Below, one piece after another: positions 13,501 through 22,583 of a stretch of 64,000 nucleotides of DNA. Numbering within the stretch: the stretch's first letter is position 1; every line of letters begins with the position of its first letter. A program made the position numbers and the translations under genes. Source of the stretch: Corella eumyota (lineage: Eukaryota; Chordata; Ascidiacea; Phlebobranchia; Corellidae); NCBI GenBank assembly GCA_963082875.1, contig OY720103.1, positions 10,478,001 to 10,542,000 on the forward strand. Direction: 5' to 3'. The notes beneath the pieces are model-generated. The model was not told where the DNA came from and searched no databases. It saw only the letters and a list, made by a program, of their open reading frames with translations.

Positions 13501-13932
13501 AACATCAGTTACTCCAAACCAGTCTCGAGTTGACTGTGGCAGTTTGGGATATTATAGATTATAATTGCCCGATAATTATACTGCTGATTAGGGGTTGGCT
13601 CAGCAGGAGTTTATACCGTTTATAGCGACTTACTCAAGGGTGCTACAGCATGAGGTCAGTGGGGATTGAACCCACGAACCCATGTGTGGTGTAGCAAGTG
13701 TTCTTACCACTACACTATTATACCTGTTTAACTATACCAATTATTATAATTATATTTTTAATAGGGTTTGGCGATATTTTTACTGTACTGTGTTAGAAAT
13801 AGAAAAATAAGACTGGTTTGGCTTCCCACTTCAACCTACAGTAGTAGCTCAACTAAGGGGACCAATCTTAATATTAGTAGTGGGGGGAAAAGTAAATCAA
13901 GCTCCGAAAAAAATACTGACACGAATGTTTAA
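1506..13932 (+). CDS. Adhesion G-protein-coupled receptor with mucin-like stalk and degenerate GPS
   Basis: Nineteen exons: 1506-1581, 1663-1716, 3417-3554, 4133-4233, 4579-5074, 5716-5907, 6409-6530, 6990-7151, 7579-7718, 8182-8293, 9152-9367, 10318-10428, 10716-10856, 10933-11042, 11377-11584, 11925-12057, 12392-12549, 12965-13135, 13765-13932; 1002 residues. Order: signal peptide (1-19, MKKLILLSAVLLYLSYCHC), a cysteine module (about 44-123), a Pro/Thr/Ser stalk with seven near-identical 10-residue repeats (about 186-260), a second copy of the cysteine module (about 289-393), a GAIN-like region (about 394-687) with a poor GPS, seven membrane helices (about 695-960) and a short Ser-rich tail. 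GLTWIFGYF and LQGLAIFLLYCVRNRKIR are typical family-B/adhesion helix 6 and 7 sequences. Ligand and subfamily are unknown. All junctions are GT-AG except intron 9, which looks U12-type. The 7TM assignment is firm; exon 9/10 joining is less so. Confidence 0.88.
1885..2760. repeat. About 125-bp tandem repeat, seven copies, in intron 2 of the adhesion GPCR
   Basis: The unit contains ATAGGTGTTTGTTTATTAAA, then AAAGGTTGTTATTA, then AAATCTTGGTCAAT, then TATATCATGATATTAG. The TTGGTCAAT landmark recurs near 1970, 2091, 2211, 2338, 2467 and 2595, with a diverged last unit at about 2735. Neighbouring units differ by a few bases and small indels. Confidence 0.9.
2985..3203 (-). mobile_element. tRNA-derived SINE
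   Basis: Antisense, near-complete copy in intron 2 of the adhesion GPCR, running from the ACATAGAGTAACATCAG tail motif to the CACGCTGCCG head. Confidence 0.8.
3822..4088 (+). mobile_element. tRNA-derived SINE
   Basis: Sense copy in intron 3 of the adhesion GPCR. The extreme 5' head is damaged, the body is intact, and it ends in AAGAATAAATAAATAC. Confidence 0.8.
4287..4466 (-). mobile_element. tRNA-derived SINE fragment
   Basis: Antisense copy in intron 4 of the adhesion GPCR, truncated within the tRNA-like head. Confidence 0.75.
4789..4998 (+). repeat. 30-bp coding tandem repeat (Thr/Ser stalk of the adhesion GPCR)
   Basis: Seven units of ACAACATTAGAATCAACAAC plus TGCGACAGAT inside exon 5, coding TTLESTTATD-like decapeptides. 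Units differ by one or two bases. The Thr/Ser richness fits a heavily O-glycosylated, extended mucin-like spacer between the two cysteine modules. Confidence 0.92.
5166..5680 (+). mobile_element. Three sense SINE copies in tandem or nested
   Basis: 5166-5312 lacks the head. 5316-5485 has a full head but stops in mid-body at CGGGCAATTATAATT. 5486-5680 begins a new head and runs to a GAGGATAAATAA end. The middle copy looks interrupted at its body by the third, i.e. SINE into SINE. All lie in intron 5 of the adhesion GPCR. Confidence 0.75.
6014..6252. mobile_element. Head-to-head SINE palindrome
   Basis: 6014-6157 is an antisense SINE tail and body; 6158-6252 is a sense tail of the same family. 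The outer ends TTTATCCTCAATGTTGGAA and TTCCAACATTGAGAATAAA are near-perfect complements, so the segment can fold on itself. In intron 6 of the adhesion GPCR. A further sense tail fragment follows at 6270-6335. Confidence 0.75.
6622..6950 (+). mobile_element. SINE copy plus extra tail fragment
   Basis: 6622-6880 is a sense copy with a partial head and complete body. 6895-6950 repeats only the AACTCAAGACTGGGCCAGGG to ACTCTATGTTT part. In intron 7 of the adhesion GPCR. Confidence 0.75.
7243..7507 (-). mobile_element. tRNA-derived SINE
   Basis: Antisense copy in intron 8 of the adhesion GPCR; tail and body intact, 5' head truncated after the box-B region. Confidence 0.8.
7719..8181 (+). other. 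Candidate U12-type intron (intron 9 of the adhesion GPCR)
   Basis: No GT donor after exon 9 gives the phase-2 end that exon 10 needs. The sequence at 7719 is ATATCCTGAC, close to the U12 AT-type donor ATATCCTTT. Near the 3' end TTTCTTAAT (about 8159-8167) resembles the U12 branch site TTCCTTAAC. Cutting at 7718/7719 gives exactly phase 2. The 3' end can be read as AG at 8180-8181 or AC at 8183-8184, both in frame. The intron has been filled by one partial and one full sense SINE (7740-7848 and 7849-8113). Confidence 0.5.
7740..8113 (+). mobile_element. Partial and complete SINE copies side by side
   Basis: 7740-7848 has a head and a shortened body. 7849-8113 is a complete sense copy from the GGCAGCGTGGTATAGTGG head to the CACATCTAGAAAAAAATAC end. 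Confidence 0.8.
8345..9150 (+). repeat. Minisatellite of CCAATGCACCATTT-type units (intron 10 of the adhesion GPCR)
   Basis: Irregular units of about 15-35 bases built on ACCAATGCACCATTT or ACCAGTGCACCATTTCTTT fill almost the whole intron. Larger blocks are duplicated (8440-8560 resembles 8735-8800; 8845-8910 resembles 9000-9065). Open frames here are translations of the repeat and not genes. Confidence 0.88.
9430..10190 (+). repeat. Minisatellite of about 30-bp units (intron 11 of the adhesion GPCR)
   Basis: About 25 units of the type ATTACCATTATTTTACTAAA plus AACCATTTTT. A block of roughly nine units at about 9500-9700 recurs at about 9840-10030, showing higher-order duplication. Confidence 0.9.
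10472..10632 (+). mobile_element. tRNA-derived SINE, 3'-truncated
   Basis: Sense copy in intron 12 of the adhesion GPCR with a well-kept head (GGCAGCGTGGTGTAGTGG) that stops at the TTATTGGGCAA body motif. Confidence 0.8.
11080..11346 (+). mobile_element. tRNA-derived SINE
   Basis: Sense copy in intron 14 of the adhesion GPCR. Removing it would leave a short intron of about 70 bases. Confidence 0.8.
11625..11865 (+). mobile_element. tRNA-derived SINE
   Basis: Sense copy in intron 15 of the adhesion GPCR, slightly degraded at both ends. Confidence 0.78.
12116..12358 (+). mobile_element. tRNA-derived SINE with internal duplication
   Basis: Sense copy in intron 16 of the adhesion GPCR. TCAATCCCCACTG appears twice (about 12170 and 12191) and the CTGTAGCGCCC body segment is missing. 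Confidence 0.8.
12655..12910 (-). mobile_element. tRNA-derived SINE
   Basis: Antisense copy in intron 17 of the adhesion GPCR; head truncated around the box-B region. Confidence 0.78.
13175..13443 (+). mobile_element. SINE, sense arm of an inverted pair
   Basis: Full-length sense copy in intron 18 of the adhesion GPCR, followed a few bases later by an antisense copy. Confidence 0.8.
13448..13727 (-). mobile_element. SINE, antisense arm of an inverted pair
   Basis: Full-length antisense copy ending in the tRNA-like head complement ACCACTACAC just before exon 19. Confidence 0.82.
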
Positions 13933-14097
13933 TTTTTAATTTACTTTTTGTGTTTATTGTAATTATAAGTATTATTTATTGTGTGTTTAAACTTACTCAA
14001 TTTCCTATATAGATTGTACTTATCTTGTGATTTTTTTTTGTCGATTTTAGTAAATTTTTTAATCCTATTTTTATTGTGTTGTATTTTTTGTATTAAT

Positions 14098-14103
14098 AAT
14101 AAA
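14098..14103 (+). terminator. Poly(A) signal AATAAA, adhesion GPCR gene
   Basis: AATAAA about 165 bases after the stop codon, in an AT-rich 3' UTR. First canonical hexamer downstream of the stop that I can see. Confidence 0.5.
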
Positions 14104-14339
14104 ATAATGTTACCACTGTAAAGTTTTGAAACGCGCTCTTATCAAAAATAGAAGATTTAAAATATTTGGCTTAAGAGGACAAATGACTAAATGTTGTTAT
14201 ATGATTTCTATTATAAGATGGGAAATCCCCGAAAAACACGTGTTTTTATTTTTCAAAGTTTGTATATAAATGCAGGAAACGACAGTTTGCGGATATTTCT
14301 ATTAAATAATCGCTTTTTTACTAAATATTTGTGGTAAAA

Positions 14340-17300
14340 ATGGCAAAAACAAGTCGAAGAACGAAGGCAAAGAAGAAAGATTTTAATAAAGTGAAGTTAA
14401 AAGTTGGAAAACGGAAACCTCAAGCAGATAACGCGACAGAAACTTCGTTTAAATCTCAGTCGATTTTTATTCCAACTCAACTTAAAAATCAAAATGCTGT
14501 AAGTTTTAAAAGGTTAATATCGTCTTAAATTTGTTAATTAAGTGTAACATGTACTGATTTAACTAAACTATTAAGTTTATTTTGTTTTTATTTGTTTGGC
14601 TAAATGTAGTGGTAAAATCACTTCACATATAGACACACTACATGCGATACTGGGTTCGATTCTTGCTGACTGAAAAATTTTTTTCTTGCTTCAATTTGCT
14701 TTTGCAGATTTAATAAACATTACCCATAATGTAATAATATGTTGTCGATTGTTTTTGTCTCAGTAAGGTTCCAGTCTGGAAAGTAGGGCAGTTTTCGACG
14801 AGATCTCGTGCGCCAGTCTGGAAAGTAGGGCAGCGTACACGCACGAGATTTTTTTCAGTAAGAAAAATGCACGCCTGAAATTGGCGTTTTGCACGCCTGG
14901 CTTTAAAAGTAAATACAAAATTAAAGGTAAATACACTAACATAAATCACGCGTGCACGCGTAGACCGAAAATTTTAGTACGCGTACACGCGCGGTCACGC
15001 TGATTTTTACGTTTGCATGCACGAGATCTCGTCGAAAACTGCCCTACTTTCCAGACTGGCTCGTGCGTGCAAGCGTAAAAAATGGCGTGATTGCGCGTGC
15101 ACGCATACTACGATTTTCGGTCTACGCGTGCACGCGTGATTTTTGTCAGCGTGCTTTACTTAAATTTGGCTTAAATAAAACAGGCGTCAGCATTGCGCGT
15201 GCACAAATTTTTTTTAAAACCAGGCGTGCAAAACGTTAATTTCGGGCGTGCATTTTTTTCACCGAAAAAAATCTCGTGCGTGTACGCTGCCCTACTTTTA
15301 AATCCTTAAATTGTTTAGCACAAATTGCTATAACAAAGAAGCAGTGGGAATTAAACACAGGACTTTTATGTGGTTAAAAAAAAATTTTTTTAATTTTTAA
15401 TTTAAGTATTTATTGTTTAATAAAGTTTTTTATTAAAAATATTTTATTTTAATATTTAGTATGAAGTTACAACATCTAGAAAACAAACTATTCCGGAATT
15501 ATTAAGTCACCTCAATCACTTTAACACAACTTTTCGACAACAATCTCTGATTGGTTTAAAAGAAATCTTACTAGCCAATCAGAACCTAGTAATTGATGGG
15601 ACAGGAATTTTGGAGAAAGTTGTAAAAACAATTACAGATGAAGAAGCTGATGTCAGGTTTGTAAAAATTTTTTTTTAGCAAAAAATAGCCTGCCTTACTG
15701 TCTGGTTTTAGTTGTTGTACTATGGTTGCAACTCTTAACTAATATTTTCCCACATTAATTTGCCTGTGCACCACAAACAGCAGTTAATTATTTTGTAGTT
15801 TTTTTTTATACTTAAATTTATCCTCGATGTGGGATGGTCAAATGCGCGACCTAAACATAGAGTAATATCAGTTACTCCGACCCAGTCTCGAGTTGCCTGT
15901 GGCAGTTTGGGATATTATATAGATTATAATTGCTCGATAATTATACTGCTGATTAAGTGCTGGCTCAGCAGCATAGGTGGGCACAGTTAAACGAAAAAGA
16001 AACTTCGTTAAATGGTTATTCGTTACACATAACAGTAACTTCGCTAACGTTTTTTCGTTAAATTAAACCATGTGTAACGGAGGTTATCGTTAAACGTTAA
16101 CGTTAAAATTTAATTAAAACAAACAAAGAAATTACCTTTTGTATAAAAAAAGATTTAAAAAAAATAGTTTTTTTCTTAATCGATGTTTTAACTAGACAAA
16201 AAAGGTTTAGAAGAAGTTTTTAAAACGGGCTTAGGCCTAATGCCAAAATAACAGTGGCCGGATAGTAATTACTTACATCGTTTAAAAATTGCGACGATTA
16301 AACCCGATAAACGGCGATTTTAAACATATATATTCCTTATATTACCATGGATTTACTTGTAAAATATTGAGTTAACGGGCTTAATTTAACGGAAGCACAA
16401 TTTAACGAAAGTTAACAGGTCCGATAACGATTTTTAAAATTAACTTAAAAGTTAAATTTTAACAAAAAAATTAACTTCGTTATTTAATGTTTAACGCATT
16501 AACGATTTGGTGCCCACCTTTGCTCAGCAGGAGTTTATACCGTTTATAGCGCCTAACTCAAGGGCGCTACAGCATAAGAGCAGTAGGGATTGAACCCACG
16601 ACCTCATAATGGTGTAGCAGATGTTTTTACCACTACACCGCGCTGCCGGTCAAGGTCTATAATATATATGAATATATATATTTTTTTCTAGTTTACATAA
16701 TAAAGTTTTAATTTTCTTTAGAAAATCTTGCATTAATGTTCTTGCTGTTTTGTTTTCAATGCTCTCTGAAAGGAAAATGGCGCCTCACTTTTCCTTAGTT
16801 TTGTCTCATCTGTATTGTGCAATGTCACATATATCAACTGGTGTACAGAAGGACTCATTTAAGGTAAGTTAAGCTTTTAGAGTATTTTATTTGCGATGTT
16901 AGGCTTTAGTTAAGAATCTGGGCAAGTTGGCATTAAATGATTCAATTTCACTGCTTACATAAAATTTGTTTTTTATATATTCTTAACTGCCAAAGGCAAC
17001 TTGAGACTGGGTCAGGGTAACTGATGTTACTCTATGTTTAGGCTGTGAAGTTAGCCTTTCCATATCGAGGATAAATAAATACTAAAATGTATCAACTTCA
17101 TATACATGTTAATTGCATAAAAATGATAATATTTTTTTTTGTTGTTAGGTTTTTGACCTTTGTCTAAAATTCTACCCCCAACTTATCTGTCGTCATGATG
17201 ACCAAAAACTTTTACGATATTTCATCGAACTTATATCTTCCAAACAAGGTGATGTCGGAGGAAGGGTTTTGACTCTTAAAATGTCGAAAAAGGAGTCAGC

Positions 17301-20300
17301 AATTACCTGGCGAATCAGGGTTTTAACTCGATTGGAAACTTTGTTAAAAATAACATTTTCTGACGGTATTTTGTCCTCAAATAAAAATGTAAATGTTGAA
17401 AAGAGAGTACAATGGAATGATGACAATGTTGGTGTAAATTTACTTAAACCAAGAGGTTGTGGTTCAGGAATTTTGTTAAAGTAAGAAACAATTTTTAATT
17501 TATGAAAACATTTTTTTATTAACTGATATATTGATTACAACACCAAACCAAACAACATGAAGTCCCGGGTTTGATTCTCCTTGCTTCCATGCTATAATGT
17601 CCGAAGAAAGGCATTATAAAAAGTATGAACTTCTGCTGAGCAAATACTTAATCAGCAGCTTATTTATCGGGCAATTATAATCTATAATATCTCAAACTGC
17701 CAAAATTTACTTGAGACTGGGTCAGGGTAACAAATGTTACTCTATATTAAAGTCGTGAAGTCAACCTTTCCACATTAAGAATAAATTAATACAAAAAAAA
17801 CGTATTAAAACCTGGTCACTAATCCTAATAGAATTCAATTCTGTATTTTTAGGGATCTTAACAAAACAACAATTATAACTGAAACAACAAAGATGAGCGA
17901 CGTTAACTTAATAAAAGTTATAATCCCTCTTCTAATACAATGTTGGTTGGAGGTAGGTGGAAATGGTATTTTGCCAAAAGACAATGAAGCCATTGTTACC
18001 ATGAGGGTCGTGTTGTCAATCACTTATCAACTATGTAAAAACTGTTGTAACTCCACAGATGATAAGAAAATTATGGTAAGTGGAAAGACTGACTTTATAG
18101 CTTAAATATAGCATTTGTTACCCCAACCAAGTCTTGAGTTGACTTTGGCAGTTTGGGGTATTTTTTTTTGTATATATTTTTTTCCTCGATTTGGGAAGGT
18201 TGAATGGGCAACCTAAACATAGAGTAAAAACAGTTACCGCGACCCAATCTCGAGTTGTCTGTGGCAGTTTGGGATATTATAGAGACTTTAATTGCCTGAT
18301 AATTATACTGCTGATTAAGTGCTGGCTCAGCAGGAGTTCATACCGTTTATAGCATCTTACTCAAAGGCGCTACAGCATGAAAGCAGTGGGGATTGAACCC
18401 ATGACCTCATAGTGGTGTAGCAAGTGTTCTTACCACTACACCACGCTGCCGGTTTTCATTTATATTTATTACTTAAAAAAAACTTTTTGTTTATAATTTT
18501 GTTCATATTTATTAAAAGGTTGATTATATTCGTCGTCATTATTTTCCGATGTTCCAAAAACATTTTATTTCAAATTTTCCTTACCTAGAAAGTGAGCATA
18601 TCAAAACTAGTAAAACAAAGGGACCAAATAACCAGGTACGAATTGACTTATAAAACTTGTATATCTGTTAATAGTACAGTAACCAGGTATGAATCGACTT
18701 ATAAAAAATTGTGTATTTGCTATAGGGTACAGTAACCAGGTATGAATTGACTTATAAAAGCTAAACTCTTTATTAAAATTTATAATTTTTTTTTTGTTAT
18801 TAAATGTTTTAAATAATCTTGCAATTCTATTTTCATTGTTATATTATAGTTATTTTTTTCCGAATTAAAAATGACCAATATTTTTTTTTAGAAATTTGAC
18901 ATTATGGAAATCAACTTAAATATTTGTAATCTAATATCGTTACTTACAACTCCTGAAACAATTTCAAATGATGACAACATATCAGAAGTGTTAACTTTTA
19001 TTTCCACGATATTAAATGAAGGGGTTGAATATAGATCACCAATTATAACAGAACATTTGGAAAGTTTGTTAAATTGTGTGGAAACATTATTTCATTTTAT
19101 GAACGTTGAAGGTAAGTGTATATTGGTTTTTACCCCACTACGTAAGGTCTTGGGTTTAATTCCCACTGCTCTTATGCTGTAGCGACCTTGAGTAAGGTGC
19201 TATAAAAGGTATAAACTTCTGCTAAGCTAGCACTTAATCAGCAGCTTAATTATCGGCTATTTATAATTAATAATATCCTAAAATGACAAAGTCAGCTTAA
19301 GACTGGGTCAGGGTAACAAATGTGACTCTATGTTTATGCTGTAAAGTTGACCTTGCCGTATCAATAAATATATATACAACAAAAGCTTTCGTATAGTGAA
19401 AATTTGATATATTATATATTGCAGAAGAACAGAATTTACTAGTTGAACCACTTTATTTATATTGTAATTCACTGTCAACTAAACACCCAAATAAAGGAAT
19501 AATTACCAAGTTTCTTATCAAAATGTTCCAACAACATGCCACACTTCTTAAGTAAGTTAATATCTTTATACTTTTTAATAATTTCATCAAAAGGTTTTTT
19601 TATATGGGATATATTTTATGACATCATGGTGTTGTGGTTAGTATTTGGCAGTTTAGCATAAAGTAGAATTTTTGTTAAGCAATATATATACATAACTTGA
19701 CATAATTTAACTTGTTTATTCATATTAGAAATGAGAGTATCTCTTGCCTTCTTTCATCTTTACCCAAGCAATTAACTTCGATATTCAATGAACTGGGAAA
19801 AAAAAGTTTAAATTACTGTCAAATCAAATCAGGTAAGTGGATTTTAAAAACTAAATTTTCTGTAATATTAATGTAGTGTTATTAGGTTGACATACTATAT
19901 CAGGCCTTAGGTTTAATTTCCACTGCTTTCATGCTGTAGTGCAAATATTCAAGCCCCTGCTGAGCCAAACACCAATGGCAGATTGGTGTAATCAGGCAAC
20001 CTATATAATCAGGCAACCTATATATAGTCTATAACATCCTAAACTACCAAGAGGTAATTTAAGACTGGGTCAGCGTAACAAATGTTACTCTATGTTTAGG
20101 GTGTGAAGTCAACCTTCCTAAAAATTAATTGTCTTGTATTTTATTTATAGATGACTCCATTATTACAAACTTTTCCATAACTCTTGAATGCATGAAATCT
20201 TCAGCTCAACGAAAACATAAAATATTTCTTTTCAGTTTGAACGAAAATTATTTAAATTTACTTTGCTCTATCTATAATAATTGTGAGCATTTATTTTGCG

Positions 20301-21790
20301 AAGAATTGTGTCAAAAATGCGAAAATTTACAGGTAATTAAAAGTTATTAAAAATTTAAATTAAGTAGTTAAAAATTTAAAAAATTTGCAATATATAATTT
20401 TTATTTTTTTAGGCTAAATTATTTGAAATTACGATTCCCTACTTGGCAACCCTGGAAAACAGCGTTTCCGTTAAATTACAACAAATTTGTTCTCATGCAA
20501 GGGTTTCCCTTGATATTGTGAGTTATATTTCCGATTTGCTTTTTCAACGATTTGATCCGGTTTACTTCATGCTTGGGAACAAAACTGAGGAAAGAAATGA
20601 AGAAAAAATTTTGTTCATGAAGTTTCTACTTTCACTTTTAACAAGTAAGAGTTTAACTTAAATTTTGTATAGTTTTATGGTTTTGGGTTTGATCCCCACT
20701 GCTTTTATTCTGTAGCATCAGTTGTAAGGCGCTATGAACGGTATGAACTTTTGCAGAGCTAAAATTAATTGGCAAATTTCTTAATAGGCAATTATAATCA
20801 ATAATATCTCAAACTACCATAGTCAACTCAAGACTGGGTCAGGGTAACAAATGTTACTCTATGTTTAAGTCCATCAAGTCCATCTTCCCACATCGAGGAT
20901 AAAAAAATTAAAAAAACATTAATTTAGAAATTTCCAACTTTTTTAGATTTTGAAAACCAAGATGACCTAGTGTTGCCAGATAATTTTCAATTGAGTGGCT
21001 TCCCAACCCTTATACACAGACAATCATTAATTTGTGATTTAGTTTGTGAAACAGTGGGAAAAATGTGTGCTCTTAACAACAATGTCTACAAATTTATTTT
21101 TGCCTTTTTTGAGAAAAAAATTTTGGTAAGTTAACCTATTAAGCCAAGTTTGATTATTTTTTGTTTATTTTTTGTTCTTATTTTAAAAAGGCCGCCCTCA
21201 CAGTTAAAACAGAGTAACATATGTTACTCTGACCCAGTCTTAAGTTGGCTTTAGCAGTTTGGATATTATTAACTATAATTTTTCGATTATTAAACTGCTA
21301 ATTCTTTTTTGTGCTATGCAAAAGTTTGTACCATTTAAAGCACCTTAATTAAGGACATTACAGCATGGAAGCAGTGGATTTTAAATCCCGTACTGTATGT
21401 AGTAAAGCAAAGTGTTCTAACCACTACACTATACTGACAGTGTGTTAAATATATTTTCGGAAATACAAATTTATGTTGATTTTTATATTACATAACATTT
21501 TTATTTCAAGATGCCAAATCAGCAAGTAAAGATTTCAGCCATGATTGGATTTTTAAAGTTAGAGGAGAAATTATTTTACGATGGAATGAAGTTACCTAAA
21601 GGTATGATGTTAACATTAATTATTAATTATTACACTCTTACTTTCTGGTACTTTAATATCATTAACAAAAATTTTGATTTTTTTAGATGTTGGTTATCTT
21701 TGGAGTAGCTTAAGAAATCATTTTACAAGAATTACAGGAAAAGAATTAATTCATAAAATATTTGTGGCCCTTAAATCAAATATTCAATAA
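14340..21790 (+). CDS. TEX10: TEX10 / Ipi1 homologue, ribosome-biogenesis (rixosome) scaffold
   Basis: Fourteen exons: 14340-14498, 15460-15656, 16722-16863, 17149-17480, 17853-18075, 18519-18635, 18892-19111, 19425-19551, 19729-19832, 20151-20332, 20413-20644, 20947-21125, 21511-21601, 21687-21790; 802 residues, somewhat shorter than vertebrate TEX10. The N-terminus is very basic (MAKTSRRTKAKKKDFNKVKL), followed by QSIFIPTQL and an Ipi1-type HEAT-like region (residues about 55-200: IPELLSHLNHFNTTFRQQSL, LKEILL, then KSCINVLAVLFSML). In other animals TEX10 works with PELP1, WDR18, LAS1L and SENP3 in late 60S maturation in the nucleolus and nucleoplasm. The ATG chosen directly precedes the conserved basic start. 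All junctions are GT-AG and frame closes. Confidence 0.9.
14602..14675 (+). mobile_element. SINE head-only fragment
   Basis: tRNA-like box-A region (GGCTAAATGTAGTGGTAAAA) and box B (GGTTCGATTCTT) without body, in intron 1 of TEX10. Confidence 0.55.
14771..15299. mobile_element. CpG-rich foldback (MITE-like) element with two interleaved inverted repeats
   Basis: A 41-base arm starting CCAGTCTGGAAAGTAGGGCA at 14771 pairs perfectly with 15019-15059. A second arm starting with the same 21 bases at 14813 pairs, with mismatches, with a segment ending near 15299. The interior is full of ACGCGTGCACGCG-type CpG motifs, also inverted between 14947-14999 and 15085-15153. No open frame. It sits in intron 1 of TEX10 and its composition stands out sharply from the AT-rich surroundings. 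Confidence 0.8.
15712..15795 (+). repeat. Second dispersed repeat, copy 1
   Basis: Contains ATGGTTGCAACTCTTAACTA and TGCACCACAAACAGCAGTTA. Related copies lie at 49270-49330, 57915-58060 and 58340-58460. Confidence 0.6.
15808..16649 (-). mobile_element. SINE split by a hAT-like MITE
   Basis: Antisense SINE at 15808-15971 and 16523-16649 in intron 2 of TEX10. The two parts join exactly once the intervening element and one copy of the 8-bp duplication CTCAGCAG are removed. Confidence 0.88.
15972..16522. mobile_element. hAT-like MITE with 8-bp target site duplication
   Basis: The left end CATAGGTGGGCACAGTTAA and right end TTTGGTGCCCACCTTTG form terminal inverted repeats. Flanks are CTCAGCAG (15964-15971) and CTCAGCAG (16523-16530), a perfect 8-bp duplication as made by hAT transposases. 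The sub-terminal parts are rich in TTAACG / CGTTAA in opposite orientations. No transposase frame, so it is non-autonomous. A second copy starts at 60191 and a right-end fragment lies at 58271-58325. Confidence 0.88.
16985..17090 (+). mobile_element. SINE tail fragment
   Basis: Sense 3' part only (AACTGCCAAAGGCAACTTGA to GAGGATAAATAAATAC), in intron 3 of TEX10. Confidence 0.78.
17535..17795 (+). mobile_element. tRNA-derived SINE
   Basis: Sense copy in intron 4 of TEX10, head degraded, body and tail complete. Confidence 0.78.
18103..18453 (-). mobile_element. Antisense SINE fragment plus full antisense SINE
   Basis: 18103-18155 is a tail fragment. 18165-18453 is a complete copy ending with CACGCTGCCGG. 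Both in intron 5 of TEX10. Confidence 0.8.
18631..18765 (+). repeat. Triplicated segment carrying the exon 6 splice donor of TEX10
   Basis: The donor context ACCAGGTACGAATTGACTTA at 18631 recurs at about 18682 and 18735 as ACCAGGTATGAATCGACTTA and ACCAGGTATGAATTGACTTA, period about 52. Each copy brings its own CAG/GTAYGA donor. Use of either downstream donor would put an in-frame TAA into the message after five codons. Confidence 0.8.
19125..19372 (+). mobile_element. tRNA-derived SINE
   Basis: Sense copy in intron 7 of TEX10; the first part of the head is missing. Confidence 0.78.
19885..20125 (+). mobile_element. tRNA-derived SINE, diverged
   Basis: Sense copy in intron 9 of TEX10, with a short internal duplication of ATCAGGCAACCTATATA near 20010-20030. 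Confidence 0.72.
20678..20912 (+). mobile_element. tRNA-derived SINE
   Basis: Sense copy lacking the head start, in intron 11 of TEX10. Confidence 0.78.
21195..21445 (-). mobile_element. tRNA-derived SINE
   Basis: Antisense, well-diverged copy in intron 12 of TEX10. Confidence 0.75.
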
Positions 21791-21791
21791 A
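21786..21791 (+). terminator. AATAAA overlapping the TEX10 stop codon
   Basis: The last codon and stop (CAA TAA) plus the next base form AATAAA. If used, the 3' UTR would be only a few tens of bases. Other hexamers further on are less clear. Confidence 0.35.
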
Positions 21792-21917
21792 CAATAATGG
21801 TGTAGGTATAGTGTTATATATTCTTGATTTTATTTAACTACTTTATGTTTAAAATTTAAAATTTCTTAATGGCTTTGAGGGGTGTTAATTGTTTAGGCAT
21901 TTTTTGAATTATAATTT

Positions 21918-22188
21918 ATGGCATGATGTAGTGGTTAGAACACTTGGTTTTACAACATAAGGTCTTGAGTTCGACCCTGACTGTTTTCATGCTGTAGCGC
22001 CCATGAGTAAGGCGCTATAAACGGTATGAACTCCTGCTAAGTCAAAAATCAATCGGTAGTTTAATTGGCCGGCATTATAAGTTTATAATATTCAAATCTG
22101 TTAAAGTTAACTTAAGGTTGGGTCAGGGTTATAAATGTTACCCCATGTTAAAGCCACACATTTTTCCTTTCTATATCTGGGAAAAAAT
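21918..22188 (+). mobile_element. tRNA-derived SINE
   Basis: Sense copy downstream of TEX10, complete from a slightly altered head to the tail. Confidence 0.78.
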
Positions 22189-22583
22189 TTGCGGTTGTTA
22201 ATCAATTAAAAATGTCTTGAAATATTGCCACAACTTTTTGTGTAAAGTTTTATTAAAACAAAACCTATAAATATATATATATCATGTGCTTTCGAAACAG
22301 TGAACAACAAAGAAAAAACAACAGCAAACTTTTAAGCATACAGCCTATGATTTTTAACATTAATTTTTTCCGTTGTCTTTTTCATAGAAAAAATACCAAT
22401 TCAAAACTCAGGTTCATTTTTAATTCTATACCTTTAGAATTCCAGTTTTTTGCATACAAACACAACTTAACACTTTATTCTTTCAACCAATATCTTTAAT
22501 TACAGTGTCGCTCAGCAGAAAGTGCAAAAAAAATAACAAAAATTAAAACTCAAGATTTTTTTTCGAAAAACGCGAATTTTCAA

